Assembly: GCA_015490755.1 (NCBI GenBank)
Contig: WFXF01000044.1
Location: 1-49,713 of the forward strand
DNA: 49,713 nucleotides
DNA from: Gammaproteobacteria bacterium
GTDB taxonomy: Bacteria; Pseudomonadota; Gammaproteobacteria; JAADGQ01
Reading direction: 5' to 3'
Within the stretch, counting starts at the first letter, position 1; every line of letters begins with the position of its first letter. This document shows, piece after piece, positions 18,310 through 25,722 of this stretch. The position numbers were made by a program, and so were the translations under genes. The notes beneath the pieces were generated by a model, which worked only from the letters and a program-made list of their open reading frames with translations, was not told where the DNA came from and did not search any database.

Positions 18310-18540
18310 TCAATCAATACGGTCAAAGTCTTCAGCGGGAACGTCAGCTACCCTGTCAAGAACAGACAAGGCATGTTCTCGTGAACCTCTTTTCGCTCTT
18401 TCTTGCAGATACTCCTCTGTATGCAATGCTGATAGCTTTTCAGCGATCGCATTTACAATAAACTGGTTTATGGATGTATCTCCCTTTACCTGCATAATCT
18501 CTTTTTTATAATAATCAGGAATTCTTAATGCAAAATTCAT
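18310..18540 (-). CDS. Ribbon-helix-helix antitoxin, module 2
   Basis: 76 residues. MNFALRIPDYYKKEIMQVK and SINQFIVNAIAEKLSAL give a ribbon-helix-helix domain; the acidic tail (REHALSVLDRVADVPAEDF) is the likely toxin-binding arm. It overlaps the upstream toxin stop by four bases, so the toxin is again translated first. The tail pattern (RAKRG-R-H-L-VLDR) is shared with module 1, indicating the same TA family. Confidence 0.85.
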   Translation of the reverse strand: MNFALRIPDYYKKEIMQVKGDTSINQFIVNAIAEKLSALHTEEYLQERAKRGSREHALSVLDRVADVPAEDFDRID

Positions 18541-18971
18541 CTTGGTTCACCTCTAATATCAAGAAACTGCTTGGGTGTAACAGGTTGTATGGAAAAAGAC
18601 TCTTTAACATTTCTAAAATCTTTAAGATTATGAGTAACAATGTACTCGGCATTACCATTGAAAGCAGTCTCTAATATCATGTCATCTTTGAAATCAGATA
18701 AAAAAGGTCGCCAAAGATAGTAAATTTTTTGATGTAAGGAAATAGAACAAATATCATCAACAAACAGACGGACTTCACTTTTCGTTAAATGGCTATACCT
18801 TGCTATATGCTCACTTCTCGTTAATACATCTTCAAGCTCAACGACCAAAGGAACTGATACAATGTTAATAATTTTATCGTACTGAAATAGCCACCGAATT
18901 AACTTATATGATGCACCTTGTTTCGAGTAAAGAGCGGATAGAATAACATTTGTGTCTATAACAATATTCAT
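18537..18971 (-). CDS. PIN-domain toxin (COG1569 type), module 2
   Basis: 144 residues. Asp6 in IVIDTNVILSAL starts the PIN domain, followed by VVELEDVL, the shared YYLWRPFL block, FKDDMILETA and THNLKDFRN, and PVTPKQFLD at the end. All acidic positions expected of an active PIN nuclease are present. It resembles the toxin at 16862 but is clearly diverged, so these are paralogous modules or separate acquisitions rather than a recent duplication. Bases 18972-19067 hold no gene. Confidence 0.87.
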   Translation of the reverse strand: MNIVIDTNVILSALYSKQGASYKLIRWLFQYDKIINIVSVPLVVELEDVLTRSEHIARYSHLTKSEVRLFVDDICSISLHQKIYYLWRPFLSDFKDDMILETAFNGNAEYIVTHNLKDFRNVKESFSIQPVTPKQFLDIRGEPR

Positions 18972-19067
18972 TTTTGATATTGTATATGATATTGCCTACT
19001 GATGAAAGTTATGTTAATTTTATATCGCTAGAAGAGTTAAAATCAAAACATAGAAAATGATCATTAA

Positions 19068-19083
19068 GGAACGTTCACGAAAT
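19068..19083. repeat. Solitary 16-bp copy of the mobile-element end at the moeA-like start
   Basis: GGAACGTTCACGAAAT here is identical to the left end of the palindromic element at 20069, in the same orientation, 1001 bp away. Here it supplies both the AGGA that could serve as ribosome site and the first two bases of the ATG (19082) of the MoeA-like gene. No matching inverted end is visible nearby, so it is a solo terminus or the outer end of a composite unit. Confidence 0.8.
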
Positions 19084-20086
19084 GACTGAAGAAAATCCAC
19101 TGCTGGATGCACAAAAAAAATTTATAGATGCTGTTCCATTTCGTGCAATGGCCCGCGAGAAAAAAGCACTTGAGCAAACGTTGGGTATGACGCTTTATAC
19201 TGATTTGAAATCTCCGGAAAATTCGCCCTCGTATCATCGTGCGATTGTCGAAGGTTTTTTGGTCAACACAGAAGATACACGTGAAGCTTCTGAAGAAAAT
19301 CCTGTCTCTTTTTCTATAGTGGGGGATGTGAGTCCGGGGGATGAATTTTGCCCAGGTTTTTTGAGTGGTCAGGCCGTGTCAGTGGCAACGGGCAGTATTA
19401 TTCTTGAGGGTGATTACTCTGTTGTTCGCATGTGGGAAGCGAAACGTGACGGTAATAACATCACAATTACCCGCCCTTTCCCGCCTCGATTTTTTATTGA
19501 AGAAGAGGGCTGTGAAATCAAACAGGGCAGTGTTGTGATTGAGGCCGGTGCGGTGTTGTCACCCGCTTATTTAGGTGCTGCGGCGAGTTTGGGGCTGGAA
19601 ACTTTAGAGGTTGCATCGCCTCCTAAGGTGACTGTTTTTTCATCAGGTGATGAGGTGATTCATCACTCTGAGGAGATGCGGCCCGGTGCGATACGTGATT
19701 GTAACTCGGTGATGTTAAGTGCTGCTGTGATGGAAGCGGGGGGCGTTCCTGATTTTGCGGGCATTATGAGCGATGATTTTGATGGTTTCGTTCGTAAAGC
19801 ACGAAATGCGTTAAAAACTTCGGATATGTTATTAATTTCGGGTGGAACAGCGGTGGATGGACGGGATTTTATCTCTGACCTGATTCGTGAGCTGGGTGAT
19901 TTGCTGGTGGATGGTGTGCAGATGCGTTCAGGTCGCCCTTTGATTATGGGAGTTTCTGATGGCAAACCCATTGTTTGTGTTGCGGGTTATCCGCCTGAAG
20001 CGTTGCGTGGCTTTGAGCTGTTTGGCGTGATGGCAATAAAGCAATTGTTAGGACGAAACTCTAAATTAGGAACGTTCACGAAATAA
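19082..20086 (+). CDS. MoeA-like molybdopterin-binding protein, short, lacking the C-terminal domain
   Basis: 334 residues, against about 400 for MoeA, which inserts molybdate into molybdopterin. The MoCF core is recognisable: VFSSGDEV (about 185-192), the LLISGGTAVDGRDF block (251-263) and GKPIVCVAGYPPEALRGFEL. The classic MDGYAV loop reads VEGFLV and GVSVG reads GTAVDG, so key acidic positions are altered. The protein ends just after the helix that follows AGYPPE, so the C-terminal beta-barrel domain is absent. Its last codons (LGTFTK-stop) lie in a mobile-element end. It may be a truncated or specialised paralogue; cofactor synthesis activity is doubtful. Confidence 0.8.
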   Translation: MTEENPLLDAQKKFIDAVPFRAMAREKKALEQTLGMTLYTDLKSPENSPSYHRAIVEGFLVNTEDTREASEENPVSFSIVGDVSPGDEFCPGFLSGQAVSVATGSIILEGDYSVVRMWEAKRDGNNITITRPFPPRFFIEEEGCEIKQGSVVIEAGAVLSPAYLGAAASLGLETLEVASPPKVTVFSSGDEVIHHSEEMRPGAIRDCNSVMLSAAVMEAGGVPDFAGIMSDDFDGFVRKARNALKTSDMLLISGGTAVDGRDFISDLIRELGDLLVDGVQMRSGRPLIMGVSDGKPIVCVAGYPPEALRGFELFGVMAIKQLLGRNSKLGTFTK

Positions 20087-20227
20087 CTTCTGCACTCTGA
20101 CTTGCTCTTTTGCTTCGGCTCAAACGATCTCAAGAGGCGCATAGGCCAGCTATGCGCCTCTTGAGATCGTTTGAGCCGAAGCAAAATTTCTACGCCATAG
20201 TTGCAGAAGTTATTCCGTGCACGTTCC
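20069..20227. mobile_element. MITE-like palindromic element with a 37-bp perfect hairpin
   Basis: The ends GGAACGTTCACGAAATAACT and its near-inverse (20203-20227, reading ...TTCCGTGCACGTTCC) form terminal inverted repeats of about 26 bp with two or three differences. TTA flanks both sides as a possible target duplication. The centre is a perfect inverted repeat, arms 20108-20144 and 20150-20186, with the loop GCCAG. There is no transposase, so it is a non-autonomous element. It overlaps the last codons of the MoeA-like gene, and the hairpin may terminate transcription between it and convergent gspN. Confidence 0.85.
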
Positions 20228-20293
20228 TTAGAGAGCAGCTGAGTATACGCTCTGAACAATCATTAATAGTTATTCAGGGCTGTTTTTTATCAT

Positions 20294-21052
20294 TCAAAGC
20301 GTTCCGCTGGTTTTCAATGGGATTTTACCCGTTGGGCCTGCTTTACCAATAAATTGCAGTGCTTGTTTTAGTTCGCGCGGCGCACGGGCTTTGGCTTTTA
20401 GCTCACCTTTGAAATCATAATGGCCATCTACGTTGAGCTGTAGTATGCCATTCATATCAAGTGGGCCTCCTTCTTTGGATTTGATCACACCCTTTGTGCC
20501 ATCGTCAGTCGGTTCAAGTGCCAGTGTGAAATCACCAATTTTTAGTTCACTCAATGCATCAATAACAGCATGGTTCCATGCCAGCCTGCCACTGGCAGAG
20601 GCGACTTTCATGTTATCTGAAAATTCAATCTCTTCAAGCTGACCGTCTAACACGCCTTTTAAATCAACGGGAACTGTTTGTAAAAAGGGTTTTAGGTCAG
20701 TGATCGGCATTTTTATGTCAATATCACTTAAGTTGAGACCTCCAAACAGCCTCCGGTTTAAGGTGAGATTGCCGTAGCCTCCTTCAGTAATAAATTTTGT
20801 ATCGATTGATATTTTTCCCAGCAGCAGTGACAGAGGGCGGAATTCCCAGCTGATGGCCTGGACTCGAAAACCGTTGGGCGCAATGAGTGTTTCTGCGCGG
20901 CCACTCCAGAGTGTGCCATCCACCTGGTAGAGCTTGACTGGAAGAGTGTCTTTAATCTGAGCATGAATAAAATTTGCAGGTATCGTTAATACCAGAAAAA
21001 TAATAAAGGCGATGGCACCTGTCAAAATGTATTTGAAGTATGGTTTTATCAT
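20294..21052 (-). CDS. gspN: Type II secretion system protein GspN
   Basis: 252 residues. A single N-terminal membrane helix (about 9-28) precedes a periplasmic domain with the GspN signature LPVKLYQVDGTLWSGRAETL and, later, LNLSDIDIKMPITDLKPFL. GspN is an accessory inner-membrane component of T2SS whose exact role is unclear and which some systems lack. It is the last gene of the operon, starting directly after the gspM stop with no spacer. A MITE-like hairpin lies downstream and may end the transcript. Confidence 0.92.
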   Translation of the reverse strand: MIKPYFKYILTGAIAFIIFLVLTIPANFIHAQIKDTLPVKLYQVDGTLWSGRAETLIAPNGFRVQAISWEFRPLSLLLGKISIDTKFITEGGYGNLTLNRRLFGGLNLSDIDIKMPITDLKPFLQTVPVDLKGVLDGQLEEIEFSDNMKVASASGRLAWNHAVIDALSELKIGDFTLALEPTDDGTKGVIKSKEGGPLDMNGILQLNVDGHYDFKGELKAKARAPRELKQALQFIGKAGPTGKIPLKTSGTL

Positions 21053-21538
21053 TTATAACCCCTCCATGACCAATCGTGCGTTGACTCGCCCACTTAACGA
21101 TTGAGTATCAATGGTGATACTGGTGGCTAAAATACCGTAGTTCTGTTCGAGGTAACCGAGCCAGCGCACCATGTCATTAAAATCGGCTTTATCCAGTCTG
21201 ACACGAACTTTACTGTCACCTACGGGTTCGACCCGTTTGAGTGCTGGGCCAAGTTTTCTGTTTTTTGCACTGCTGTCGATCAGGGTGAGCAGTGATTGGC
21301 CTTGTGTATTTTTTTGTGAAGGCAATGATTTTTTACGCAGCTCTGTAAATTCAGTCGCCATTTTTTTCATTTCTGAAAGTGTTGATTGTTGTTGCACGAC
21401 CGTCAGTTTCATGGAGTCAACACTTTTGCTGAAGGGCTCCCAGATGATCCAGTAGAGAAAGGCTAAAACCAAAAAAATGGCTCCAGTCACAAGAAACATG
21501 CGTTCACGAGGTTTGAGGCTTGCAAAGTACTCTTTCAT
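21053..21538 (-). CDS. gspM: Type II secretion system protein GspM
   Basis: 161 residues. A cytoplasmic head (KPRERMF), a membrane helix at about 14-32 and a periplasmic ferredoxin-like domain fit GspM, the inner-membrane partner that stabilises GspL and the assembly platform. The family is poorly conserved; size, topology and its place between gspL and gspN decide the call. It lies 2 nt after gspL. Confidence 0.92.
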   Translation of the reverse strand: MKEYFASLKPRERMFLVTGAIFLVLAFLYWIIWEPFSKSVDSMKLTVVQQQSTLSEMKKMATEFTELRKKSLPSQKNTQGQSLLTLIDSSAKNRKLGPALKRVEPVGDSKVRVRLDKADFNDMVRWLGYLEQNYGILATSITIDTQSLSGRVNARLVMEGL

Positions 21539-21540
21539 CT

Positions 21541-22776
21541 TCAGGCTTCCTTGATGAGCAGTCGTGCTTCAACTTTTTTGGTGCCAGCACTGGCGGATTG
21601 CAGATCGACAATAATGCCCCTGTTTTGTGTAAGCCTGGCTTTAAGTTGATCCAGCTTAGCCAGATCTTTTATTTCGATTTGCAGTGTCAATTGGTTATTT
21701 TTATAACTGATACGGCGTAGATCAAGCGTGGCGGTCTCTTTCAATATGGGTGCAACTTGATTCAGTAATTTTAAAAAACCACCTGAGCCCTGGCCTTGCT
21801 TTCTACGAAGGTCGGCTAAATGGCGTTCCATTTGAACGGGTGGGTTGACGATATTTTTTGCATCAGGAAATGTTTCTCTGTAGAGCTGCTCAATTTCTTG
21901 TTGTAGTGCTGCTTTTTGTGTACTCAATCGGGAGTAGTCGATCATTGTAGTGACGGCCCCTAAAAGCATTAAGATCAGTAATATGGTGAGTGTGGGCAAC
22001 CAGGGTTTCCAGAACTTTCCCATTTGCTCACGGCGGCTGTATGGGCCTTGCAGCAAGTTGAGTGTGTCAGGTTGCTCGCCATAAGTCATAGCCATCATCT
22101 GCAGTGGTGATTCGGTGCGTATGACGTGATTGAGCTGTACTGGAATATCTTTGAATGCAGCGGTGATATCAATTTCATTCTGGCATTGAATAACATGAAT
22201 GGTTTCAGGCTTTTTGTCATCTTCAGTATCAATGAGTGTCAGGTTAAGAATGGTATCCAGATTATCATTGTCGATTACAAAGCCGCTTGTATGGCCGGTA
22301 CGAACCAGAGTGGTTTCCCCCACAGTTAGAAAAGTCCAGTCCCCTTCAGTGTAAGGTATCAATAGTAGGTCGGGGGTCATGGTTTGCGGGTATATGCCGG
22401 CATCCTGCAGCTCTTTTTGCCATTTCTGCATCAGGGAATGAGGCAGGATGGCGGTATGTATCAGGTCATCATCACCTGGCTGCCCGATGGCAAAGTGCAT
22501 TTTCTCAACATCATCGATCATCTGTTCTTCGAGGCTGTAGGGCAGTGCTTTTACGATACGTTGTTTGTTTTTTGTCGGAATATGGGTGCTGGTCAGTAGA
22601 AGCTGAGTGCTGGGTACAATGATAATAATGCGTTGATGATTATGTGCAACAGTGGCGGCATCGTGTAATGTACCGCTATTAATCGGGCCTGCTTGCTCAT
22701 TATGTAAAGTGTGCTCAAGCCATTGAACCTTCTGGGTCTCCTGCTCATTAAAGCGAATGAATAGTTGGTTTTGCAT
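21541..22776 (-). CDS. gspL: Type II secretion system protein GspL
   Basis: 411 residues. An actin-like cytoplasmic domain (to about 245) includes IVKALPYSLEEQMIDDVEKM, typical of GspL. It is followed by one membrane helix (about 256-276, LTILLILMLLGAVTTMI), a coiled segment and a periplasmic ferredoxin-like domain. It recruits the GspE ATPase to the inner-membrane platform through the cytoplasmic domain. The gene lies 3 nt after gspK. Confidence 0.94.
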   Translation of the reverse strand: MQNQLFIRFNEQETQKVQWLEHTLHNEQAGPINSGTLHDAATVAHNHQRIIIIVPSTQLLLTSTHIPTKNKQRIVKALPYSLEEQMIDDVEKMHFAIGQPGDDDLIHTAILPHSLMQKWQKELQDAGIYPQTMTPDLLLIPYTEGDWTFLTVGETTLVRTGHTSGFVIDNDNLDTILNLTLIDTEDDKKPETIHVIQCQNEIDITAAFKDIPVQLNHVIRTESPLQMMAMTYGEQPDTLNLLQGPYSRREQMGKFWKPWLPTLTILLILMLLGAVTTMIDYSRLSTQKAALQQEIEQLYRETFPDAKNIVNPPVQMERHLADLRRKQGQGSGGFLKLLNQVAPILKETATLDLRRISYKNNQLTLQIEIKDLAKLDQLKARLTQNRGIIVDLQSASAGTKKVEARLLIKEA

Positions 22777-22779
22777 TGT

Positions 22780-23730
22780 TTAATAAGCCCCTTGGCCACG
22801 CATTATCACGGCAGCTTTTCCTGTATCAGGTCGATGTACTAAAGTCGTGAGCAGTTGCCGCCCACGTCCAAAGTGTGATTCACCGGATAGTATAAAATAA
22901 TTTGAGTTCACACTCAGTCTACTTAAGTCGATATTACTTGCACTCACATCATTTTGAAAACTATCTGTATCGCTGTAGCCATCTTCAGGTCGGGATTCAA
23001 CAAAAGATTCAGCATCGCTTTGTTCAATGTTTTCTCCAAGCGCCTGTATCACAGGTGCGAGTGCGGTATTGATATTAATCGGTGTACGTTCAGGCAATGT
23101 TGTGACAAAGGGTGCGAGTGTTTTATATGTTTCAGTATCAATTCCACTAATAAGCCGTAGCTCACTGGGGCTTACCATTTTTGTATTGGCGGTACGATAA
23201 GCAGGTTCTGCGCCCAGGTAGTCATAATCTTCAGCACCACTTTTGTCCACGTCACTGTTTTTATCAATCCAGTCAACTACTTTGTCGGCAATGTCAGGAT
23301 CAAGATCCAGTGCACTTAGAAGGCGTCTGAATATTTTATAATCAGGTTCACTCAGCTCTTCGTTGCCATCATCACTTTTTTTGAGCAGACTGTTTAGATT
23401 AAAACGGCTCTGCATATCTTCAATGCGGCCTACAACCTGTCCCCCATCGACATCAATGGGGGGAATGGTCATAGCCCACTCTTCACCGAGTGCATCGACT
23501 TGATTGTTTTCGCGGTCTCTTAACAAGATACCAATACCCCATGACTCGACACCTAATGCGTACATATAGGCTGTTTCAGTATTGAGTATATTGCTGGTGC
23601 GCCGGATATCAATCTGCTGACGGGAGATCATGTTGACCGCCAGTACAGTCACAAGGGCGACAACCAGAACAGCAGTGATTAATGCAACACCTTTTTGCTT
23701 GCCGGGTATGTTTAATTTTCTATCGCACAC
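22780..23730 (-). CDS. gspK: Type II secretion minor pseudopilin GspK
   Basis: 316 residues with a prepilin-like leader cut after GKQKG. The following sequence VALITAVLVVALVTVLAVNM lacks the Glu at +5, as is normal for GspK, the bulky tip pseudopilin. The large middle domain with FNLNSLLKKSDDGNEELSE and the DWIDKNSDVDKSGAEDYDYL calcium-site-like stretch are family features. The GTG start overlaps gspJ by 11 bp. With GspI and GspJ it forms the tip complex that starts pseudopilus assembly. Confidence 0.95.
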   Translation of the reverse strand: MCDRKLNIPGKQKGVALITAVLVVALVTVLAVNMISRQQIDIRRTSNILNTETAYMYALGVESWGIGILLRDRENNQVDALGEEWAMTIPPIDVDGGQVVGRIEDMQSRFNLNSLLKKSDDGNEELSEPDYKIFRRLLSALDLDPDIADKVVDWIDKNSDVDKSGAEDYDYLGAEPAYRTANTKMVSPSELRLISGIDTETYKTLAPFVTTLPERTPININTALAPVIQALGENIEQSDAESFVESRPEDGYSDTDSFQNDVSASNIDLSRLSVNSNYFILSGESHFGRGRQLLTTLVHRPDTGKAAVIMRGQGAY

Positions 23731-24379
23731 CGTTAGGTTTCCCGTAATATTCGTTGCCAGGTACCCTGAATAGTCGTTTGATTTCGCCCCATGCCTCTAA
23801 CTCAATGGTCAGCTCAACAGCGCGAGGCACTTTAATGACTCCACTCTCTTGTTCTTGCTTTGTTTTTGTCGGCCAATCCTCTTGCCAATCCATATCTTTA
23901 TCAAGAAAACGTATTGAGGCGGATTTTACTTTGGTAAGCAACAAGCTTTCCAATGGCTCTGAGCCTGGCGCACGATCCAGCACTGCCCAGCTTAAACGTA
24001 TGAGCTTGTTGTCATCTAAAGTATAGGCGATTCGTTGTAAATTGCTGCGTGGCAGAGCAGCCGGGTTCGGGCGACCCGTGCGTGTGAACTCCAGTAGAGT
24101 GCCTATGGCTTCACCATCATTTACCATAGGTTCTTCCGAGTCGCCATAACTATTGCGAACAGGGCGAGCAATGGCTTGCTCTATATCGCGTGTGATCAGA
24201 GTAAATGCAGCTTGTAACTCGGAGAGTTGTTCAGTTTTCTCTTTGGCATGGCTATAAGAGTTTAAAACGGTGGTGAGTCCGGTGTAAGTCATGAGGGAGA
24301 TGATGGAAAAAACCGTGAGCGCAACAAGCAGCTCAAGCAGTGTAAAGCCTCGGGTTTTATCTGGTCTGATATTCATCAT
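23720..24379 (-). CDS. gspJ: Type II secretion minor pseudopilin GspJ
   Basis: 219 residues. The leader peptide ends at TRG before FTLLELLVALTVFSI, a type IV prepilin N-terminus with Glu5. The rest has the GspJ pattern, including LQRIAYTLDDNKLIRLSWAV and the RAVELTIELEAWGEI strand. It overlaps gspI by four bases and gspK by eleven, so the three tip pseudopilins are translationally coupled. Confidence 0.95.
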   Translation of the reverse strand: MMNIRPDKTRGFTLLELLVALTVFSIISLMTYTGLTTVLNSYSHAKEKTEQLSELQAAFTLITRDIEQAIARPVRNSYGDSEEPMVNDGEAIGTLLEFTRTGRPNPAALPRSNLQRIAYTLDDNKLIRLSWAVLDRAPGSEPLESLLLTKVKSASIRFLDKDMDWQEDWPTKTKQEQESGVIKVPRAVELTIELEAWGEIKRLFRVPGNEYYGKPNGVR

Positions 24380-24753
24380 TCCCGACGACCTACAAATCCC
24401 CCCATTGTGGCTAATGGAGATTCGTCATTGCGTTCTGCTTTTACTTCTACGCTGAGTTTGTGTACATAATCATCTTCAGTTGAGGTAATGGTGGTTTTCC
24501 AAAACCACTCTCGCCCTGCCATTTTCATTTCCCCTGTGGTCGAGCCTGTTGCGGGAAGTAGATCGGAGACATGCAGTTCGGTAATTTTATTCATAGCCAC
24601 CCACTGTGCGATGGTTTTGTCACGCAAGTAGCTTGCATTACTGATAGTGTCACTCACTGCTTTGATGATTGCGCTCAAGGCAATGGCCAGCACGAGCAGT
24701 GCGACGGTGACTTCGATGAGCGTAAAGCCGCTGTTTTTATATGGAATGTTCAC
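24376..24753 (-). CDS. gspI: Type II secretion minor pseudopilin GspI
   Basis: 125 residues, the usual GspI size. Leader MNIPYKNSG, then FTLIEVTVALLVLAIALSAI with Glu5 intact. The later ATGSTTGEMKMAGREWFWKT block is typical of GspI. It nucleates the GspI-J-K tip complex. It overlaps gspH by four bases. Confidence 0.94.
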   Translation of the reverse strand: MNIPYKNSGFTLIEVTVALLVLAIALSAIIKAVSDTISNASYLRDKTIAQWVAMNKITELHVSDLLPATGSTTGEMKMAGREWFWKTTITSTEDDYVHKLSVEVKAERNDESPLATMGGFVGRRE

Positions 24754-25244
24754 TGTTCTTTCTGAGGATCTTTGAATTCAATTTTCCCCGTGATCTGACC
24801 GATGACGTGAAACCCCTCTGTTTCGCCATCGTAGCGCAGAAAAAGATCAAAGGGAGTAAGTTCTCCACTGGAAAAAATATAGAGGCGCACCTCTTCTTCA
24901 CCTCCAAATAGAATGGATTCGCCTTCAAGGTCAGCTTCTAAAATCATGCCTTTGGGTAACTCACGGGCTCTTAAAATTTTATCATCAACAAGAGGCGACC
25001 ACTCTTCTTCCAGGAATTGCTGAAAATCATACCCAGTCTCTTTCAATGTCACGGAATATTCACGCGAAGTCAAAATGGCCTCTTCACGGGCTAAATCCAG
25101 GAGCGCAGCCAGTCGCTGTGCCTCTTCTTTCAGTGCTGGAACTCTGTTGTCACGAAAGGATAGCGTTGCAAAGCTGAGAATGATGCCGATGATGAGCACC
25201 ACCACCATAATTTCCAGCAGAGTAAAGCCACGTGACTTGTTCAT
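24750..25244 (-). CDS. gspH: Type II secretion minor pseudopilin GspH
   Basis: 164 residues. Leader MNKSRG is followed by FTLLEIMVVVLIIGIILSFA, with Glu5 for methylation and assembly. The soluble part (RLAALLDLAREEAILTSREY and LPKGMILEADLEGESILFGG) fits GspH, which links the tip complex to the GspG shaft. It lies 3 nt after gspG. Confidence 0.94.
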   Translation of the reverse strand: MNKSRGFTLLEIMVVVLIIGIILSFATLSFRDNRVPALKEEAQRLAALLDLAREEAILTSREYSVTLKETGYDFQQFLEEEWSPLVDDKILRARELPKGMILEADLEGESILFGGEEEVRLYIFSSGELTPFDLFLRYDGETEGFHVIGQITGKIEFKDPQKEQ

Positions 25245-25247
25245 ACC

Positions 25248-25691
25248 TTACTGGTTAAGGTTCCAGTTACCTATATCTGCATTAGCGCCTTCACCACCGG
25301 GTGCATTATCGGCGCCTTGCGTATAGATGTCGACATTGCCGTGTACACCCGGGTTTAGGTATTGATAAGGTCTTCCCCATGGATCTTGAGGTAGGCGATC
25401 AATGTATCCACCATCTTTCCATGTTGCTGAATTGGCTGGTTTTTGAGTAAGTGCTTCCAGGCCTTCATCGGTTGAAGGGTAGTTATAGTTATCCAGTTTG
25501 TAGAGGTTGAGTGCATTTTCAAGGGTGCGAATATCTTGTTTGGCCTTGGTGATACGTGCGGCATCGGGACGATCCATAATTTTAGGCACAACAATGGCGG
25601 CTAAAATACCCAGAATAACGACGACAACCATAATTTCGATGAGTGTAAAGCCACTCTGTTTTTTACTGTTTTTTTGTGCGGTTTTTTGCAT
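25248..25691 (-). CDS. gspG: Type II secretion major pseudopilin GspG
   Basis: 147 residues. Leader ending KKQSG, then FTLIEIMVVVVILGILAAIV; the mature protein builds the pseudopilus shaft. The C-terminal DPWGRPYQYLNPGVHGNVDI and the Asp-rich loop (QGADNAPGGEGANADIGNWN) are the calcium-binding end of GspG. The ATG has a clear AGGGG ribosome site seven bases upstream, suited to the highest expression in the operon. 31 bp separate it from gspF. Processing needs a GspO/PilD peptidase, which is not in the window. Confidence 0.97.
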   Translation of the reverse strand: MQKTAQKNSKKQSGFTLIEIMVVVVILGILAAIVVPKIMDRPDAARITKAKQDIRTLENALNLYKLDNYNYPSTDEGLEALTQKPANSATWKDGGYIDRLPQDPWGRPYQYLNPGVHGNVDIYTQGADNAPGGEGANADIGNWNLNQ

Positions 25692-25722
25692 TTATAGATC
25701 CCCTGAAAATTTACTTGGAAAA

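Noticed and set aside
20110-20352. 80-aa plus-strand frame
   Set aside because: Reads through the palindromic arms of the MITE and into the gspN antisense strand; its start lies within repeat sequence.
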